The notes under the pieces: generated by a model
The model's input: the letters and a program-made list of their open reading frames with translations, nothing else
Databases searched by the model: none
What the model was told of the DNA's origin: nothing
In this document: positions 9,681-18,027 of the stretch, in pieces
Position numbering within the stretch: position 1 is the first letter of the stretch
How the letters are laid out: every line of letters starts with the position of its first letter
Position numbers and translations under genes: made by a program
From: Edaphobacter dinghuensis
Lineage (GTDB): Bacteria > Acidobacteriota > Terriglobia > Terriglobales > Acidobacteriaceae
DNA: 64,000 bases
Assembly (NCBI RefSeq): GCF_014640335.1
Contig: NZ_BMGT01000001.1
Span: 682,001 to 746,000, forward strand
Direction: 5' to 3'

Positions 9681-9804
9681 GGGGCCCCACATCCCGCTTT
9701 TGGGACATGGGCTGAACCATCCACACGCCACCACAAACTCACGTCATCTCGACCGGAGGCGTGCGGTTTCATCGCACGCCGCAGTGGAGAGACCCCTGTA
9801 TTTT
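9681..9804 (+). repeat. F2 + F1 dispersed repeats with long F1 core stem
   Basis: F2 at 9681-9722. F1 at 9739-9804 carries a core GGCGTGCG-gtttcat-CGCACGCC, a perfect 8-bp stem that differs from all other copies in the window. Confidence 0.85.
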
Positions 9805-9840
9805 GCAGTTGTCTCTCCACTCAAGCTCTACCCAAACCCG

Positions 9841-10848
9841 CTAAGCCTTCGTAGCCAGCACCAGCGGCGAAGGCCCCGGCACCTCCAGCAGGCGAGCATC
9901 CACAAACCCCGCCTCCCGCAGCCACTCGCCAATCTCCTCGAACGAGTACGTATCGCCCTCATCCGTATTCACCAGCATGTTCGTCGCAAAGAACAGCGAC
10001 CCCACCGGCCCGGTCCGATCCTTGTTCACCAGAAACTCGCCAATCGCAATCGTCCCGCCCGGAGCCAGCGCGTCAAACGTCTTCTTGAGCAGCCTCCGGC
10101 TCCGCGCCTCGCCCTCGCTATGCAGAATATGGCCGAGCACCGCCACGTTGTGCCCATGCCCGAAATCGGCCTCCAGCAGATCGCCGCCCACATACGTATA
10201 GCGGTCGCTCAGCCCAAACCGAGCCACCGTCGCCCGCGTCGCCGGCAGCACATCCGCCCAGTCCACCGCCGTCACCGTTACACCATCGGCGCTCTCGGCC
10301 AGCGCAATGCTCCACACGCCCGACCCCGCCGCAAGGTCCAGTACCTTCGCGCCGCTGCCCAGGCCAAGATGCCCGGCCAGCACCTTCGCCGACGGATAGC
10401 TCATCGGAAAGATGTCAGTCACAAACTGCTGAAAGAACTCGCTCCCCGTGGCCTGCTCGTTGACCACACGCTCCGGCTTGCCCGTGCCGACAATCTCCGT
10501 CAACTCCAGCCACTTCGGAATCAGTTGCCGGCTCCCGTGCCGCAGAATCCCTCCCTGAAAGCCCGGCTTCGTGCTCACCAGAAACGCCGCGCTCTCCGGC
10601 GTCAGCGCATAGCGGTCGCCATCGGCCCGCGCCAGAAACGCCAGCCCCACCAGCACATTCATGATGCTGTGCAACCCGCGCTCCGAAGCTCCCGTCGCCG
10701 CCGCCGTCTCCTTCACTGTCTTAGGCCCCTCGTCGAGCACATCGAAGACGCGATGATGAATCGCCGCCTCCAACACCAAAGGAGGCACAAAGCCCCAGGT
10801 AAATTGCATAATCCGTTCAGGCGTAACCGCAGCAGAGGAAGTGTTCAA
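9841..10848 (-). CDS. SAM-dependent O-methyltransferase-like protein
   Basis: A 335-residue class I methyltransferase. The N-terminal 100 residues form a winged-helix dimerisation domain (FDVLDEGPKTVKETAAATGASERGLHS), typical of acetylserotonin or hydroxyneurosporene O-methyltransferases. SAM-binding motif I is VLDLAAGSGVWSIALA at about residue 170. Later motifs are VTAVDWADVLP and HNVAVLGHILHSEGE. The acceptor is unknown. The start codon is TTG at 10848, preceded by AAGGAGA at 7 bases; no ATG in frame has a comparable site. Confidence 0.85.
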   Translation of the reverse strand: MNTSSAAVTPERIMQFTWGFVPPLVLEAAIHHRVFDVLDEGPKTVKETAAATGASERGLHSIMNVLVGLAFLARADGDRYALTPESAAFLVSTKPGFQGGILRHGSRQLIPKWLELTEIVGTGKPERVVNEQATGSEFFQQFVTDIFPMSYPSAKVLAGHLGLGSGAKVLDLAAGSGVWSIALAESADGVTVTAVDWADVLPATRATVARFGLSDRYTYVGGDLLEADFGHGHNVAVLGHILHSEGEARSRRLLKKTFDALAPGGTIAIGEFLVNKDRTGPVGSLFFATNMLVNTDEGDTYSFEEIGEWLREAGFVDARLLEVPGPSPLVLATKA

Positions 10849-10989
10849 GGTGTTCTCCTTATAAGTAAAAGCGCAGAATTTTAGATAGGTAGAAAACTAT
10901 TTTTAGACAGGGGCCCAAGGCAGCCATACTACCTCACCCCAAAGCCAAAGTCGCAAAACCCACATCAATTCATCAAAGCCGCACCAAAT

Positions 10990-11132
10990 GCGGGCGCTCC
11001 ACGTCCCGATTCTGGGACGTGGGTTGAACCACCCACACCGCCACCACAAAAGACGTCATCTCGATCAGACCCACCACCAATGCACGTCATCTCGACCGAA
11101 GCGAAGCGTAGTGGAGAGACCCCTGTATTTCG
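10990..11132 (+). repeat. F2 + partial F1 + F1 dispersed repeats
   Basis: F2 at 10990-11034 has the compensated stem CCACGTCCC/GGGACGTGG. A truncated F1 left arm lies at 11052-11066 (GACGTCATCTCGATC). Complete F1 at 11083-11132 has core GC-GAA-GC. They occupy the gap between the methyltransferase and the dnaA terminator. Confidence 0.85.
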
Positions 11133-11170
11133 TCGTTGTACTTGCCGTTGCTTAGTCGCACTCTCACCCA

Positions 11171-11200
11171 AAAGAAAAAAGGCCGACCCAAGGCCGGCCT
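11171..11200 (-). terminator. Rho-independent terminator of dnaA
   Basis: On the minus strand AGGCCG/CGGCCT pairs around a 9-nt loop and is followed by a T-run (TTTTTTCTTT). It lies 22 bases after the dnaA stop. Confidence 0.75.
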
Positions 11201-11221
11201 CTCTCCACCCGAACAAAAACC

Positions 11222-12655
11222 CTAGCTAAGCGTCTCCATCAGCTTATTCACCGTCTGGTTCAGCGCCTTGTCCGCCCGTCTCTGCTCATCGATCTTCGCA
11301 ATCGAGTGCATCACCGTCGTGTGGTGCTTGCCGCCGAACTGCCGCCCGATCTCCGGCAGCGAAGCCTCCGTCAACTGTTTGGCGAGATACATCGCAATCT
11401 GCCGCGGCACCACGATCTGGCGCGAGTTGTTCTTCTGCTTCAGCTCGGCCACACGCATCCCGAACTGCTCCGCCACGCTGCGCTGGATCGCCTCAATCGT
11501 AATCTTGCGCACCTGCGTGTCGATGAACTGCTTCAGGCACTGCTGCGTCACCGCCAGCGTAATCTCGACGCCATGCATCGAGCACCACGCGATCAGCCGC
11601 ACCAGCGCGCCCTCCAACTCGCGCACGTTCGTCCGCACGTTCGAAGCAATAAACAGCGCAACATCGGTAGGCAGCGCCGTCTGCTCGCTCTCCGCTTTCT
11701 TCTGCAGAATCGCCACCTTCGTCTCAAGGTCCGGCGGCTGAATGTCGGCGATCAATCCCCACTCAAAGCGCGATCGCAGCCGGTCCTCAAAGTCCGACAG
11801 CTCTTTCGGCGGACGGTCGCTCGCAATCACGATCTGCTTCATGCTCTCGTGCAGCGTGTTGAAGGTATGGAAGAACTGCTCCTGCGTCCGCTCCTTGCCC
11901 GCCAGAAACTGAATGTCGTCGATCAGCAGAACGTCCACGCTGCGGAACTTGTCGCGAAAGCTGGTCATCTTGTCGTAGCGCACCGAGTCGATCATCTCGT
12001 TGGTGAACTTCTCCGCGCTGACATAGCAGATCGAAGAGTGCGGTTGCCGACGCTTCACGTCATGGCCAATCGCATGCATCAGGTGCGTCTTGCCCATGCC
12101 CACGCCGCCATACAGAAACAGCGGGTTGTAGGCCTTCGAAGGCCGCTCCGCCACCGCCTGCGCCGCGGCCATGGCAAACTGGTTGCCGCTGCCGATCACG
12201 AACGCGTCGAACTGGTAGCGCGGGTTCAGCTGCGAAGCCGTGTTCCAGTCAAACCGCGACTGCTCCGGCCCTGCCTGCCGCGCTCCCGTCTGCGCGCCGC
12301 CCATCTTCGCATTCGGACTCGGAGCGTTGGGGCTGTGGCTGGGCAGCGGCGCAAAGCCGCCGTCCTCGCGCACCTTGGGCGCACGCGGGTCGTGCTCCGG
12401 CGTGGTAAAGGTCACCGACTCCACATCGAGGCCCAGGTTGTCGATCGCCTCCTGGATCAGGTCGGCGTAGCGGTCACCCACATGCTGAAAGTCGGCCGAG
12501 GGAATACGCACAAACAGCTTTTTGCCTTCGAGGTGCGAAAATCGCGTCGGCTTCAGCCATGTCTCGTACGACTGGCGATTGATCTTCTTCTCGAGTGCGG
12601 CGAGAATGCGAACCCAATGATTCAATACGGCGGTAGCCGTCGGAACGAATGACAT
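11222..12655 (-). CDS. dnaA: Chromosomal replication initiator protein DnaA
   Basis: AAA+ ATPase that binds DnaA boxes and melts oriC; 477 residues. Domain I spans about residues 1-85 (LNHWVRILAALEKKINRQSYETWLK). A Pro/Gly-rich linker follows at 90-140. In domain III, Walker A is GGVGMGKTH at 183-191 and Walker B is VLLIDDIQFL. Domain IV ends with the DNA-binding signature FGGKHHTTVMHSIAKI. I chose the ATG at 12655 (MSFVPTATAV) because AAGGAA precedes it by about 8 bases; an extra 17 codons upstream lack such a site. It has its own terminator. The gene is about 29 kb from the inferred origin. Confidence 0.98.
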   Translation of the reverse strand: MSFVPTATAVLNHWVRILAALEKKINRQSYETWLKPTRFSHLEGKKLFVRIPSADFQHVGDRYADLIQEAIDNLGLDVESVTFTTPEHDPRAPKVREDGGFAPLPSHSPNAPSPNAKMGGAQTGARQAGPEQSRFDWNTASQLNPRYQFDAFVIGSGNQFAMAAAQAVAERPSKAYNPLFLYGGVGMGKTHLMHAIGHDVKRRQPHSSICYVSAEKFTNEMIDSVRYDKMTSFRDKFRSVDVLLIDDIQFLAGKERTQEQFFHTFNTLHESMKQIVIASDRPPKELSDFEDRLRSRFEWGLIADIQPPDLETKVAILQKKAESEQTALPTDVALFIASNVRTNVRELEGALVRLIAWCSMHGVEITLAVTQQCLKQFIDTQVRKITIEAIQRSVAEQFGMRVAELKQKNNSRQIVVPRQIAMYLAKQLTEASLPEIGRQFGGKHHTTVMHSIAKIDEQRRADKALNQTVNKLMETLS

Positions 12656-13149
12656 TCTTAGTTTCCTTGTCTCTCTCTCTGTTCCAACCCAGCTGGGCAC
12701 TAACAACGATCGCGTCTGAAAAAATCAAAAAGGAAACACCAGTCCTTCCCGGCTTGCAGGTGAGTGGGGAGGATTTCGTGTTGCCGGAATTCTCTTCGCG
12801 CTGACCGTCAACACACGGGTCGCAGAGAGCAGTCATTCAACGTAAAGCAGAGTGCGAAACAGCTGGACGTGCAGAAAACATCTTACTGAACGGGTTCGAT
12901 AGTAGCACGGAAAACCGGGCGATTTTCATGCCCTTCCCGCAAAAAAAACAAGTTGCACCATTCCTTGTGAAGATCGAAAAAAGATGCCCGCAGGAAAGGA
13001 AAATTGCGTCGATAAAAACTTCCAATCCGTCTCCACGAAGACCCTTCGTGTGATAAAGAAGCGACCACCTCCGCACCGCATCTCAACCCGAAGTGCGGAA
13101 TGCAAACGAAGCAAATCCCGAACCAGTTACCAAAGTGCGGGTACAAAAG
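12656..13149. other. dnaA upstream region, no gene
   Basis: About 490 bases upstream of dnaA before the first repeat. It contains A-rich runs but no DnaA box close to TTATCCACA that I could find. It presumably holds the dnaA promoter. Confidence 0.45.
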
Positions 13150-13384
13150 CCGGGTGCCCCATGTCCCGCCACTGGGACATGGGTTGAACCACCACCACGT
13201 CCCCCGCAGATGCACGTCCTCTCGAATCGCACCCACGCTCCAACCGCCCGCACCTCTTATTTGTCATTCCCGAAGGGAATCTGCGTCTCGCTCGAACCAC
13301 CAAAACCACAAACACACGTCATCTCGACCGAAGCAACGGACAGTTTTATCGTCCGTTGCGTAGCGGAGAGACCCCTGTATTTTT
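13150..13384 (+). repeat. F2, F3 and F1 dispersed repeats
   Basis: All three families occur in a row: F2 at 13150-13194, F3 at 13260-13286, and F1 at 13316-13384. The F1 core GCAACGGAC-agttttatc-GTCCGTTGC is a perfect 9-bp stem. Confidence 0.85.
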
Positions 13385-13440
13385 CGAACTCACGAAGCAG
13401 TAAAAACATCAGACAGTGCCGAGAGAACACCCAGCCGCCG

Positions 13441-14304
13441 CTACTTCGCCGCCGCCTCGATCTCCGCCCACTCCGCATCGCTCAGCTTCACGCTCGCCGC
13501 AGCGACATTCTCCTCCAGATGCTTCACCGAAGTCGTCCCCGGAATCGGCAGCATCACCTTCGACCGGTGCAGCAGCCACGCCAGCGACAACTGCGAGACC
13601 GTCGCTCCATGCTTCTTCGCCGCCTCATCCAGCTTGCCGCCCGGCTGTGCCAGCTTGCCCGCCGCCACCGGAAACCACGGAATAAACGCCAAACCATTCT
13701 TCTCGCAATACTCCACCACGTCCTCATGCTGACGGTCGCCGAGGTTGTACTGGTTCTGCACGCTCACAATCTTTACAATCTTCCGCGCCTGGTCGATCTC
13801 ATGCGGCTTCACCTCGCTCAGCCCCACGTGGCGAATCTTGCCCTCCTGCTGCAGCTTCACCGCCTCGCCCAGCGACTCCTCCAGCGGTGTCTTCGGATCA
13901 ATCCGATGTAGTTGCCACAGATCGATCCGCTCCACCTTCAGATAGCGCAGGCTCAGCTCCACCTCTTGCCGCAGATAGCTCGCACGCCCCAGCGGCTCCC
14001 ACTTGTTCGGCCCCGGCCGCGTCAGCCCGGCCTTGGTCGCCACCACAACGCCCTTCGCATAGGGAGCCAGCGCGTCCCCAATCAGCCGCTCACTCACCGC
14101 CGGGCCATACGAGTCCGCCGTGTCGAAGAAGTTCACGCCCAGCTCGACCGCCCGCCGCAGCACCTTCTTCGCACCCTCGACGTCCTTTGGCTCGCCCCAG
14201 ACACCGTCGCCGGTAATCCGCATCGCGCCATAACCCAAACGATGGACGCTCAAATCCCCGCCAATCGCAAACGTCCCGCTCGCCGCCGCATTTACATTCG
14301 CCAT
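13441..14304 (-). CDS. Aldo/keto reductase
   Basis: NADPH-dependent (beta/alpha)8-barrel oxidoreductase of 287 residues. The catalytic tetrad is visible: Asp and Tyr in [10 protein letters not shown], Lys in VVVATKAGL and His in LWQLHRID. The C-terminal part has [18 protein letters not shown], the usual cofactor-phosphate binding region. The substrate is unknown; this subgroup reduces aldehydes and ketones. The start is set at MANVNAA (14304); the frame reaches 14340 but the extra 12 residues are not family-like. It reads away from the low-GC DpnI pair. Confidence 0.88.
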   Translation of the reverse strand: MANVNAAASGTFAIGGDLSVHRLGYGAMRITGDGVWGEPKDVEGAKKVLRRAVELGVNFFDTADSYGPAVSERLIGDALAPYAKGVVVATKAGLTRPGPNKWEPLGRASYLRQEVELSLRYLKVERIDLWQLHRIDPKTPLEESLGEAVKLQQEGKIRHVGLSEVKPHEIDQARKIVKIVSVQNQYNLGDRQHEDVVEYCEKNGLAFIPWFPVAAGKLAQPGGKLDEAAKKHGATVSQLSLAWLLHRSKVMLPIPGTTSVKHLEENVAAASVKLSDAEWAEIEAAAK

Positions 14305-14666
14305 GCAAAATTGGATGCCTTGCTCGATTAAATGGTGCATTCAGATTCCAGAGCCCGTTTATGCGGTTTCACTCAAATCAAGTTTCACCGAGATTATCTC
14401 GTCCGGTGCGAGTTAGCCCGCAAAGTGACAGGCTGTCAACTAAAGATAATGGAATCAATTACACCTGCTATAAAGATCGCATTGTCTCGACTGAAGTAAC
14501 GAAAGTACCGCACCTTCTCTCAACGGAAGCGACGGAAGATTATGGCAAACGACAGGCTGTCGCCGATACATATCGTAGATGGATCTGGGCGATTTACAAA
14601 ACGCAGTGAAGGGCACCAAATAGCTTATCTGTCGCCCAAAACATATGATCAAAAAGCCGGGAATGA
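14305..14666. other. Low-GC intergenic stretch, no gene
   Basis: About 360 bases, visibly more AT-rich than the dnaA region. Short open frames here have no ribosome binding sites or family features. It marks the left border of the low-GC DpnI island. Confidence 0.4.
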
Positions 14667-14924
14667 TTATCTTTCGAGTCTATTTTGTGTAAGTTCCACC
14701 ACGTCCGGTACCCACAACGGTGACGGTAATCTCCGACTGGCGAAATCAAGATCATCTTGATCAATATTTCGGCTTAAGTCGACAGATTTGTATGGAGTCA
14801 TTTCGATATTGCATATCGGACACCGATCATCGCACATGGAGGACCATTCATCCTCCCAAATGTGGTGGCATCGCACGCAGCGATAGCAATTCAAAAACCA
14901 TTGAACTTTCAACTCGAATTTCAT
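14667..14924 (-). CDS. Small zinc-ribbon protein coupled to DpnI homologue
   Basis: An 85-residue protein with six cysteines in its first half: Cys13, 16, 19 and Cys31, 35, 38. The CxxC pairs (CVRC and CPIC) look like a zinc ribbon of rubredoxin type. The C-terminal half is acidic then basic and not recognised. Its ATG overlaps the TGA of the DpnI-like gene (ATGA), so translation is probably coupled. It does not resemble pneumococcal DpnD. A role as a partner, regulator or nucleic-acid-binding accessory of the nuclease is inference from the overlap. Confidence 0.7.
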   Translation of the reverse strand: MKFELKVQWFLNCYRCVRCHHIWEDEWSSMCDDRCPICNIEMTPYKSVDLSRNIDQDDLDFASRRLPSPLWVPDVVELTQNRLER

Positions 14925-15688
14925 AGGAGAGCGTCTCCTGTTGCTGTGGCTCCATAAACCAAGCGGTAGATTCCGCGGCCTTCAAAGAGGATAAGCCCTG
15001 CATCTCGAAGAACCTGCAACTGTTGTCGAATCTTCGGACGAATATTCTTATTCTCGGGGTACAAGATCGAAAGTTCTCTCTCGAATCTATAAGCGTCCTC
15101 AAGAGTAAATTTGGATGTTGGAAGCCGATGTAAACATTTCAGTAGAGCTCGCGACCAATTCCGACCACGGATGGGTTGAATTCGCAATCTTTCAGTCGCA
15201 GCAAATATGGCTCGGCTGCTTTCTTTTGAAACAGGCACACCATTTTCCATTAAGGGAATTCGCCCTTCAGGAGGTATGCCACTGAGCAGGATGTTACAGC
15301 CGATCCAACCTGCTCTCCTGGCGGTAGCCGATAAGGGTTTTCTTTGGCTGATTACTTCGCGGGTGATCAACGAACGATGGATCGCAACAAGATCGGTAAT
15401 CATCGACGATTCTGAGTACCGCAAAAGCAAAAAACTCGACACACTGCCACTTTCAATGCGTCGGATCATAGAAATATATGCGCCGTCGACAATCTTTATT
15501 CCAAAGGGTCTCAGCGAACTCTTAAGTTCATAAGGATGGCCACAATCCCGACATTCAAAATCCCTAGCTTGAGTGTTTGCTGGTGTCGGTACAAGACGTT
15601 CGCTCTCACAAGCTAGACAATAGCCGTTGCTTGCCACCCATGATTCGCTCATAACGCGAGCCAATTGTGATTTGCTCCTGTAAGGCAT
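14921..15688 (-). CDS. dpnI-like: DpnI-like methyl-dependent restriction endonuclease
   Basis: A 255-residue homologue of DpnI (254 residues), the type IIM enzyme that cuts Gm6ATC. The zinc finger is kept (Cys24, Cys27, Cys46, Cys49). The PD-(D/E)xK residues are Asp43, Glu54 and Lys56 in ELK. The strongly conserved block QRKPLSATARRAGWIGCN follows. The C-terminal winged helix, which reads the methylated base in DpnI, is present (FTLEDAYRFERELS; IRPKIRQQLQVLRDAGL; GRGIYR). The first ATG giving a DpnI-like N-terminus is at 15688; the frame opens at 15763. The region is AT-richer than its neighbours, which suggests transfer. No Dam methylase lies in the window, consistent with a host that lacks GATC methylation. 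Confidence 0.93.
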   Translation of the reverse strand: MPYRSKSQLARVMSESWVASNGYCLACESERLVPTPANTQARDFECRDCGHPYELKSSLRPFGIKIVDGAYISMIRRIESGSVSSFLLLRYSESSMITDLVAIHRSLITREVISQRKPLSATARRAGWIGCNILLSGIPPEGRIPLMENGVPVSKESSRAIFAATERLRIQPIRGRNWSRALLKCLHRLPTSKFTLEDAYRFERELSILYPENKNIRPKIRQQLQVLRDAGLILFEGRGIYRLVYGATATGDALL

Positions 15689-15839
15689 AAACGAATAGTA
15701 GATTGGACTCCTATGCTGAGACTCTCTTCCTCCAGCCACCCCCCTGTGAAAAACCCGTCCCATCAGGTATACTCAGAAATTGCTGCATTAGCCTAAAAGT
15801 TTTGAGCAGGAACCGATTCCTGCCGCAGGAGTTTTTGTC

Positions 15840-15995
15840 ATGCCGAAGCGTACCTTTCAACCCAACCGCCGCCACCGCGCCAAGACCCACGGCTTCCTCA
15901 CCCGCATGAAGACCAAGGCCGGTGCTGCCGTTCTCAGCCGCCGCCGCGCCAAGGGCCGTCACAAGATCGCCGTCAGCGCCGGTTACCGCGACTAG
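15840..15995 (+). CDS. rpmH: 50S ribosomal protein L34
   Basis: A 51-residue basic protein, [20 protein letters not shown] to the end VSAGYRD, with the family core [21 protein letters not shown]. It is part of the large ribosomal subunit. The ATG is at 15840, with GCAGGAG about 9 bases upstream. In most bacteria rpmH is followed at once by rnpA; here about 800 bases with a small gene and repeats intervene. Confidence 0.98.
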   Translation: MPKRTFQPNRRHRAKTHGFLTRMKTKAGAAVLSRRRAKGRHKIAVSAGYRD

Positions 15996-16091
15996 TCGTC
16001 TTCCCGCATCACCCCAAAAGGCAAGTCACCTCAATGGCTTGCCGGAACACCGGGTAAGAATTTTCTAGTCCTGTACCACCCCCAAAAAATA

Positions 16092-16217
16092 CACGTCATC
16101 TCGACCGAAGCCGCGCAGCAACACCGCGCGGCGCAGTGGAGAGACCCCTGTATTTTGCCTTCAGGTACCCCAAACCCGGGTGCCCACGTCCCGATTCCGG
16201 GATGCGGGTTTACGAAG
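16092..16217 (+). repeat. F1 + F2 dispersed repeats
   Basis: F1 at 16092-16156 has core GCCGCGC-agcaacacc-GCGCGGC, a perfect 7-bp stem. F2 at 16177-16217 is degenerate (stem mismatches). The order is F1 then F2, unlike most pairs. They lie between rpmH and the small gene at 16370. Confidence 0.82.
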
Positions 16218-16369
16218 CGCAACAAACCCTAACCCTCCTCAACCTGTATCGTTCTCCCCGCTCGCAAGAGGGGGCAACTCGTGCTGACTCCGGGCATCCA
16301 ACTCCTGCATAGACCGGCTCCGCGTACGCGCAAGAAGAGCGCCGACCGATCCTCTGAAGGAGAAGCACT

Positions 16370-16522
16370 ATGGACAAACAGAGACCACCCTCCCCACGCG
16401 ACATGTCGCACAAGGGCGGGCAGCAGTCCGGACAACAGGCCAAGAGCGGCCAGGTCATGCCGCCCGGCAGCGGCCAGATGGCTCAGCCGCCCAAAGGCAC
16501 GCCGACCCACGGCAACAAATAA
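16370..16522 (+). CDS. Small Gly/Gln-rich hypothetical protein
   Basis: A 50-residue protein beginning MDKQRPPSPRDMSHKGGQQ, rich in Gly, Gln, Pro and Ser with no cysteine or membrane segment. It has an excellent ribosome binding site (AAGGAG, 7 bases before ATG) and is followed 20 bases later by a perfect terminator hairpin, so I take it as a real gene. The KGGQQSGQQAKSG stretch recalls small KGG-type stress proteins, but the match is only compositional. The function is unknown. Confidence 0.6.
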   Translation: MDKQRPPSPRDMSHKGGQQSGQQAKSGQVMPPGSGQMAQPPKGTPTHGNK

Positions 16523-16542
16523 GAAATCATCTCCATCAGCCC

Positions 16543-16568
16543 GAAGCCCGCCCTCTGCGGCGGGCTTC
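16543..16568 (+). terminator. Terminator hairpin after the small gene
   Basis: Perfect 10-bp stem GAAGCCCGCC/GGCGGGCTTC with loop ctctgc, 20 bases after the stop at 16522. The following bases are only moderately T-rich. Confidence 0.65.
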
Positions 16569-16613
16569 GCCTCGTCCGTCATAACCCATCTATATTCAGC
16601 ACCAGCAATAAAG

Positions 16614-16747
16614 CACGTCATCTCGACCCAAGTGGGTGCCCCACGTCCCGCTTTTGGGACATGGGTTTACTACCCATCACACCACCCCCAACCTACGTCA
16701 TCTCGACCGAAGCCCGAAGGGCGCAGCGGAGAGACCCCTGTATTTCG
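16614..16747 (+). repeat. Chimeric F1-left/F2, then complete F1
   Basis: At 16614-16673 the F1 left arm is joined directly to an F2 (CACGTCATCTCGACCCAA then GTGGGTGCCCCACGTCCCG). The same fusion occurs inside folC. A complete F1 follows at 16695-16747 with core GCCC-GAA-GGGC. Confidence 0.85.
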
Positions 16748-16802
16748 CACTTAACCTCACCCCGCAAAACCCGCCACCCATCATCCGCACTAAAATCAAG
16801 CC

Positions 16803-17228
16803 ATGCCCTCCACCGCGGCCAGCTCCGGTAAACCCAAAGCAGCCATCACCTTCCGCCTGCGCAAACACGCCGACTACCAGCGCGTCTACAACGCCAGCCG
16901 CAAGCAGTTCGCCAAGCAGATGAGCTACTTCTTCACCCTCCGTCCCCAGCTCGGCCCCGACGGCACTCCCCTCCGCGACGCCGACGCCGTCAGCCCGCGC
17001 GTCGGCCTCACCGTGGGCAAGGTCATGGGCAAGGCCGTCGACCGCAACCGCATCAAGCGCCGCATGCGCGAGGCCGTCCGCCGCAACCTCGCCCTGCTCG
17101 ACGCTCCCGTCGACGTCATCCTCCACCCCCGCCGCAGCGTCATCGACCTCGACTTTGCCCTCCTCGACCGCGAGGTAGCCACCGTCTTCCGCGCCATCCA
17201 AAAGTCCATTCAGAAGCAGCCATCCTGA
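16803..17228 (+). CDS. rnpA: Ribonuclease P protein component
   Basis: A 141-residue basic protein that binds RNase P RNA and helps process the 5' ends of tRNA precursors. After a short Ala/Ser-rich tail it has the family start TFRLRKHADYQRVYNASRKQ. The RNR motif reads GKAVDRNRIKRRMREAVRR, followed by DVILHPRRSVIDLDFALLDREV. The expected next gene, yidD, is 6.5 kb away. Confidence 0.96.
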   Translation: MPSTAASSGKPKAAITFRLRKHADYQRVYNASRKQFAKQMSYFFTLRPQLGPDGTPLRDADAVSPRVGLTVGKVMGKAVDRNRIKRRMREAVRRNLALLDAPVDVILHPRRSVIDLDFALLDREVATVFRAIQKSIQKQPS

Positions 17229-17298
17229 AGCCTCACGCCATGTCCCAGGCCGACAGGGTCCCGCCGGAAGCACCCCTCGCCGTCAAGCCCGCCAATCG

Positions 17299-17934
17299 CT
17301 AGAGCGACTTCAGCAGCTCGTCGAACACATAATGCAGAAAGTCCTTCAGCGGCACATCGCTCTTGTCCGCTTGCGAGCGAAGCAAGGCTCCCTCCCAGCT
17401 ATTAAGAATGAATCCTGCGAGCGTCGCCGCCTTGACAGACTTCGACAGGTCGCCCTTCTCGATGGCCTCTCGCAACACCGCGGCAACCGCAGCCTGCCAA
17501 CTCGTGAAACTCGCGCTGATACGACCTTGCAGCAATGGGCTGACACCGGCAACTTCAAGGCTCAGGCTGCCGAGAAGGCATCCCGAAATCGGCGCAGCCG
17601 GTCCGGCCACGCGAATCAGGTCCTCGAAGTATCGCCGCAGCCGTTTCAGCGGAGCCTGCCGTACGTTTCCCAAAACCTCCTCGCAGTGCGTGCCTTCGAG
17701 CATCAGATAGCGTTCGATCAGCGCTACGGCGAACTCCTCTTTGCTGCCGAAGTGGTGATAGAACGAGCCCTTGGGCACGTCCGCTGCACGCAACAGCTCC
17801 TGCAGGCCCGTTGCGCCGTAGCCATGCCGACGCATCTGCTCAAGCCCGACTTCGATAAGCCGATCGCGGGTCGACAGGGACGCGGTGCCGACATCCATAG
17901 TGCCGCTTGAAACAACCTCCGCACGCGACGACAT
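17299..17934 (-). CDS. TetR/AcrR family regulator
   Basis: A 211-residue repressor. The N-terminal HTH is RDRLIEVGLEQMRRHGYGATGLQELLRAADVPKGSFYHHF, with the hallmark GSFYHHFGSKEEF. The C-terminal ligand domain resembles the NemR/YxaF-like subgroup (ISGCLLGSLSLEVAG). The start at 17934 has GAGG about 5 bases upstream. It lies 93 bases after the SDR gene on the same strand, probably in one transcript. The TAGACC-N4-GGTCTA palindrome before the SDR is of the type bound by NemR-like regulators, so it probably represses its own operon until an electrophile or substrate binds. Confidence 0.88.
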   Translation of the reverse strand: MSSRAEVVSSGTMDVGTASLSTRDRLIEVGLEQMRRHGYGATGLQELLRAADVPKGSFYHHFGSKEEFAVALIERYLMLEGTHCEEVLGNVRQAPLKRLRRYFEDLIRVAGPAAPISGCLLGSLSLEVAGVSPLLQGRISASFTSWQAAVAAVLREAIEKGDLSKSVKAATLAGFILNSWEGALLRSQADKSDVPLKDFLHYVFDELLKSL

Positions 17935-18027
17935 GGCACCTCGCTTTCTGTTGAAGAACGTGCGGCCCTGCGCGTGTACGCAGAGCCTGCATTCGTTATC
18001 GTACCTGTTCGTGCTGCAAGGCTTGAC

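Noticed and set aside
9676-10884. 402-codon plus-strand frame opposite the methyltransferase
   Set aside because: Antisense shadow of a clear methyltransferase; no motifs.
11306-12652. 448-codon frame antisense to dnaA
   Set aside because: Shadow of dnaA; Arg/His/Leu-rich without domains.
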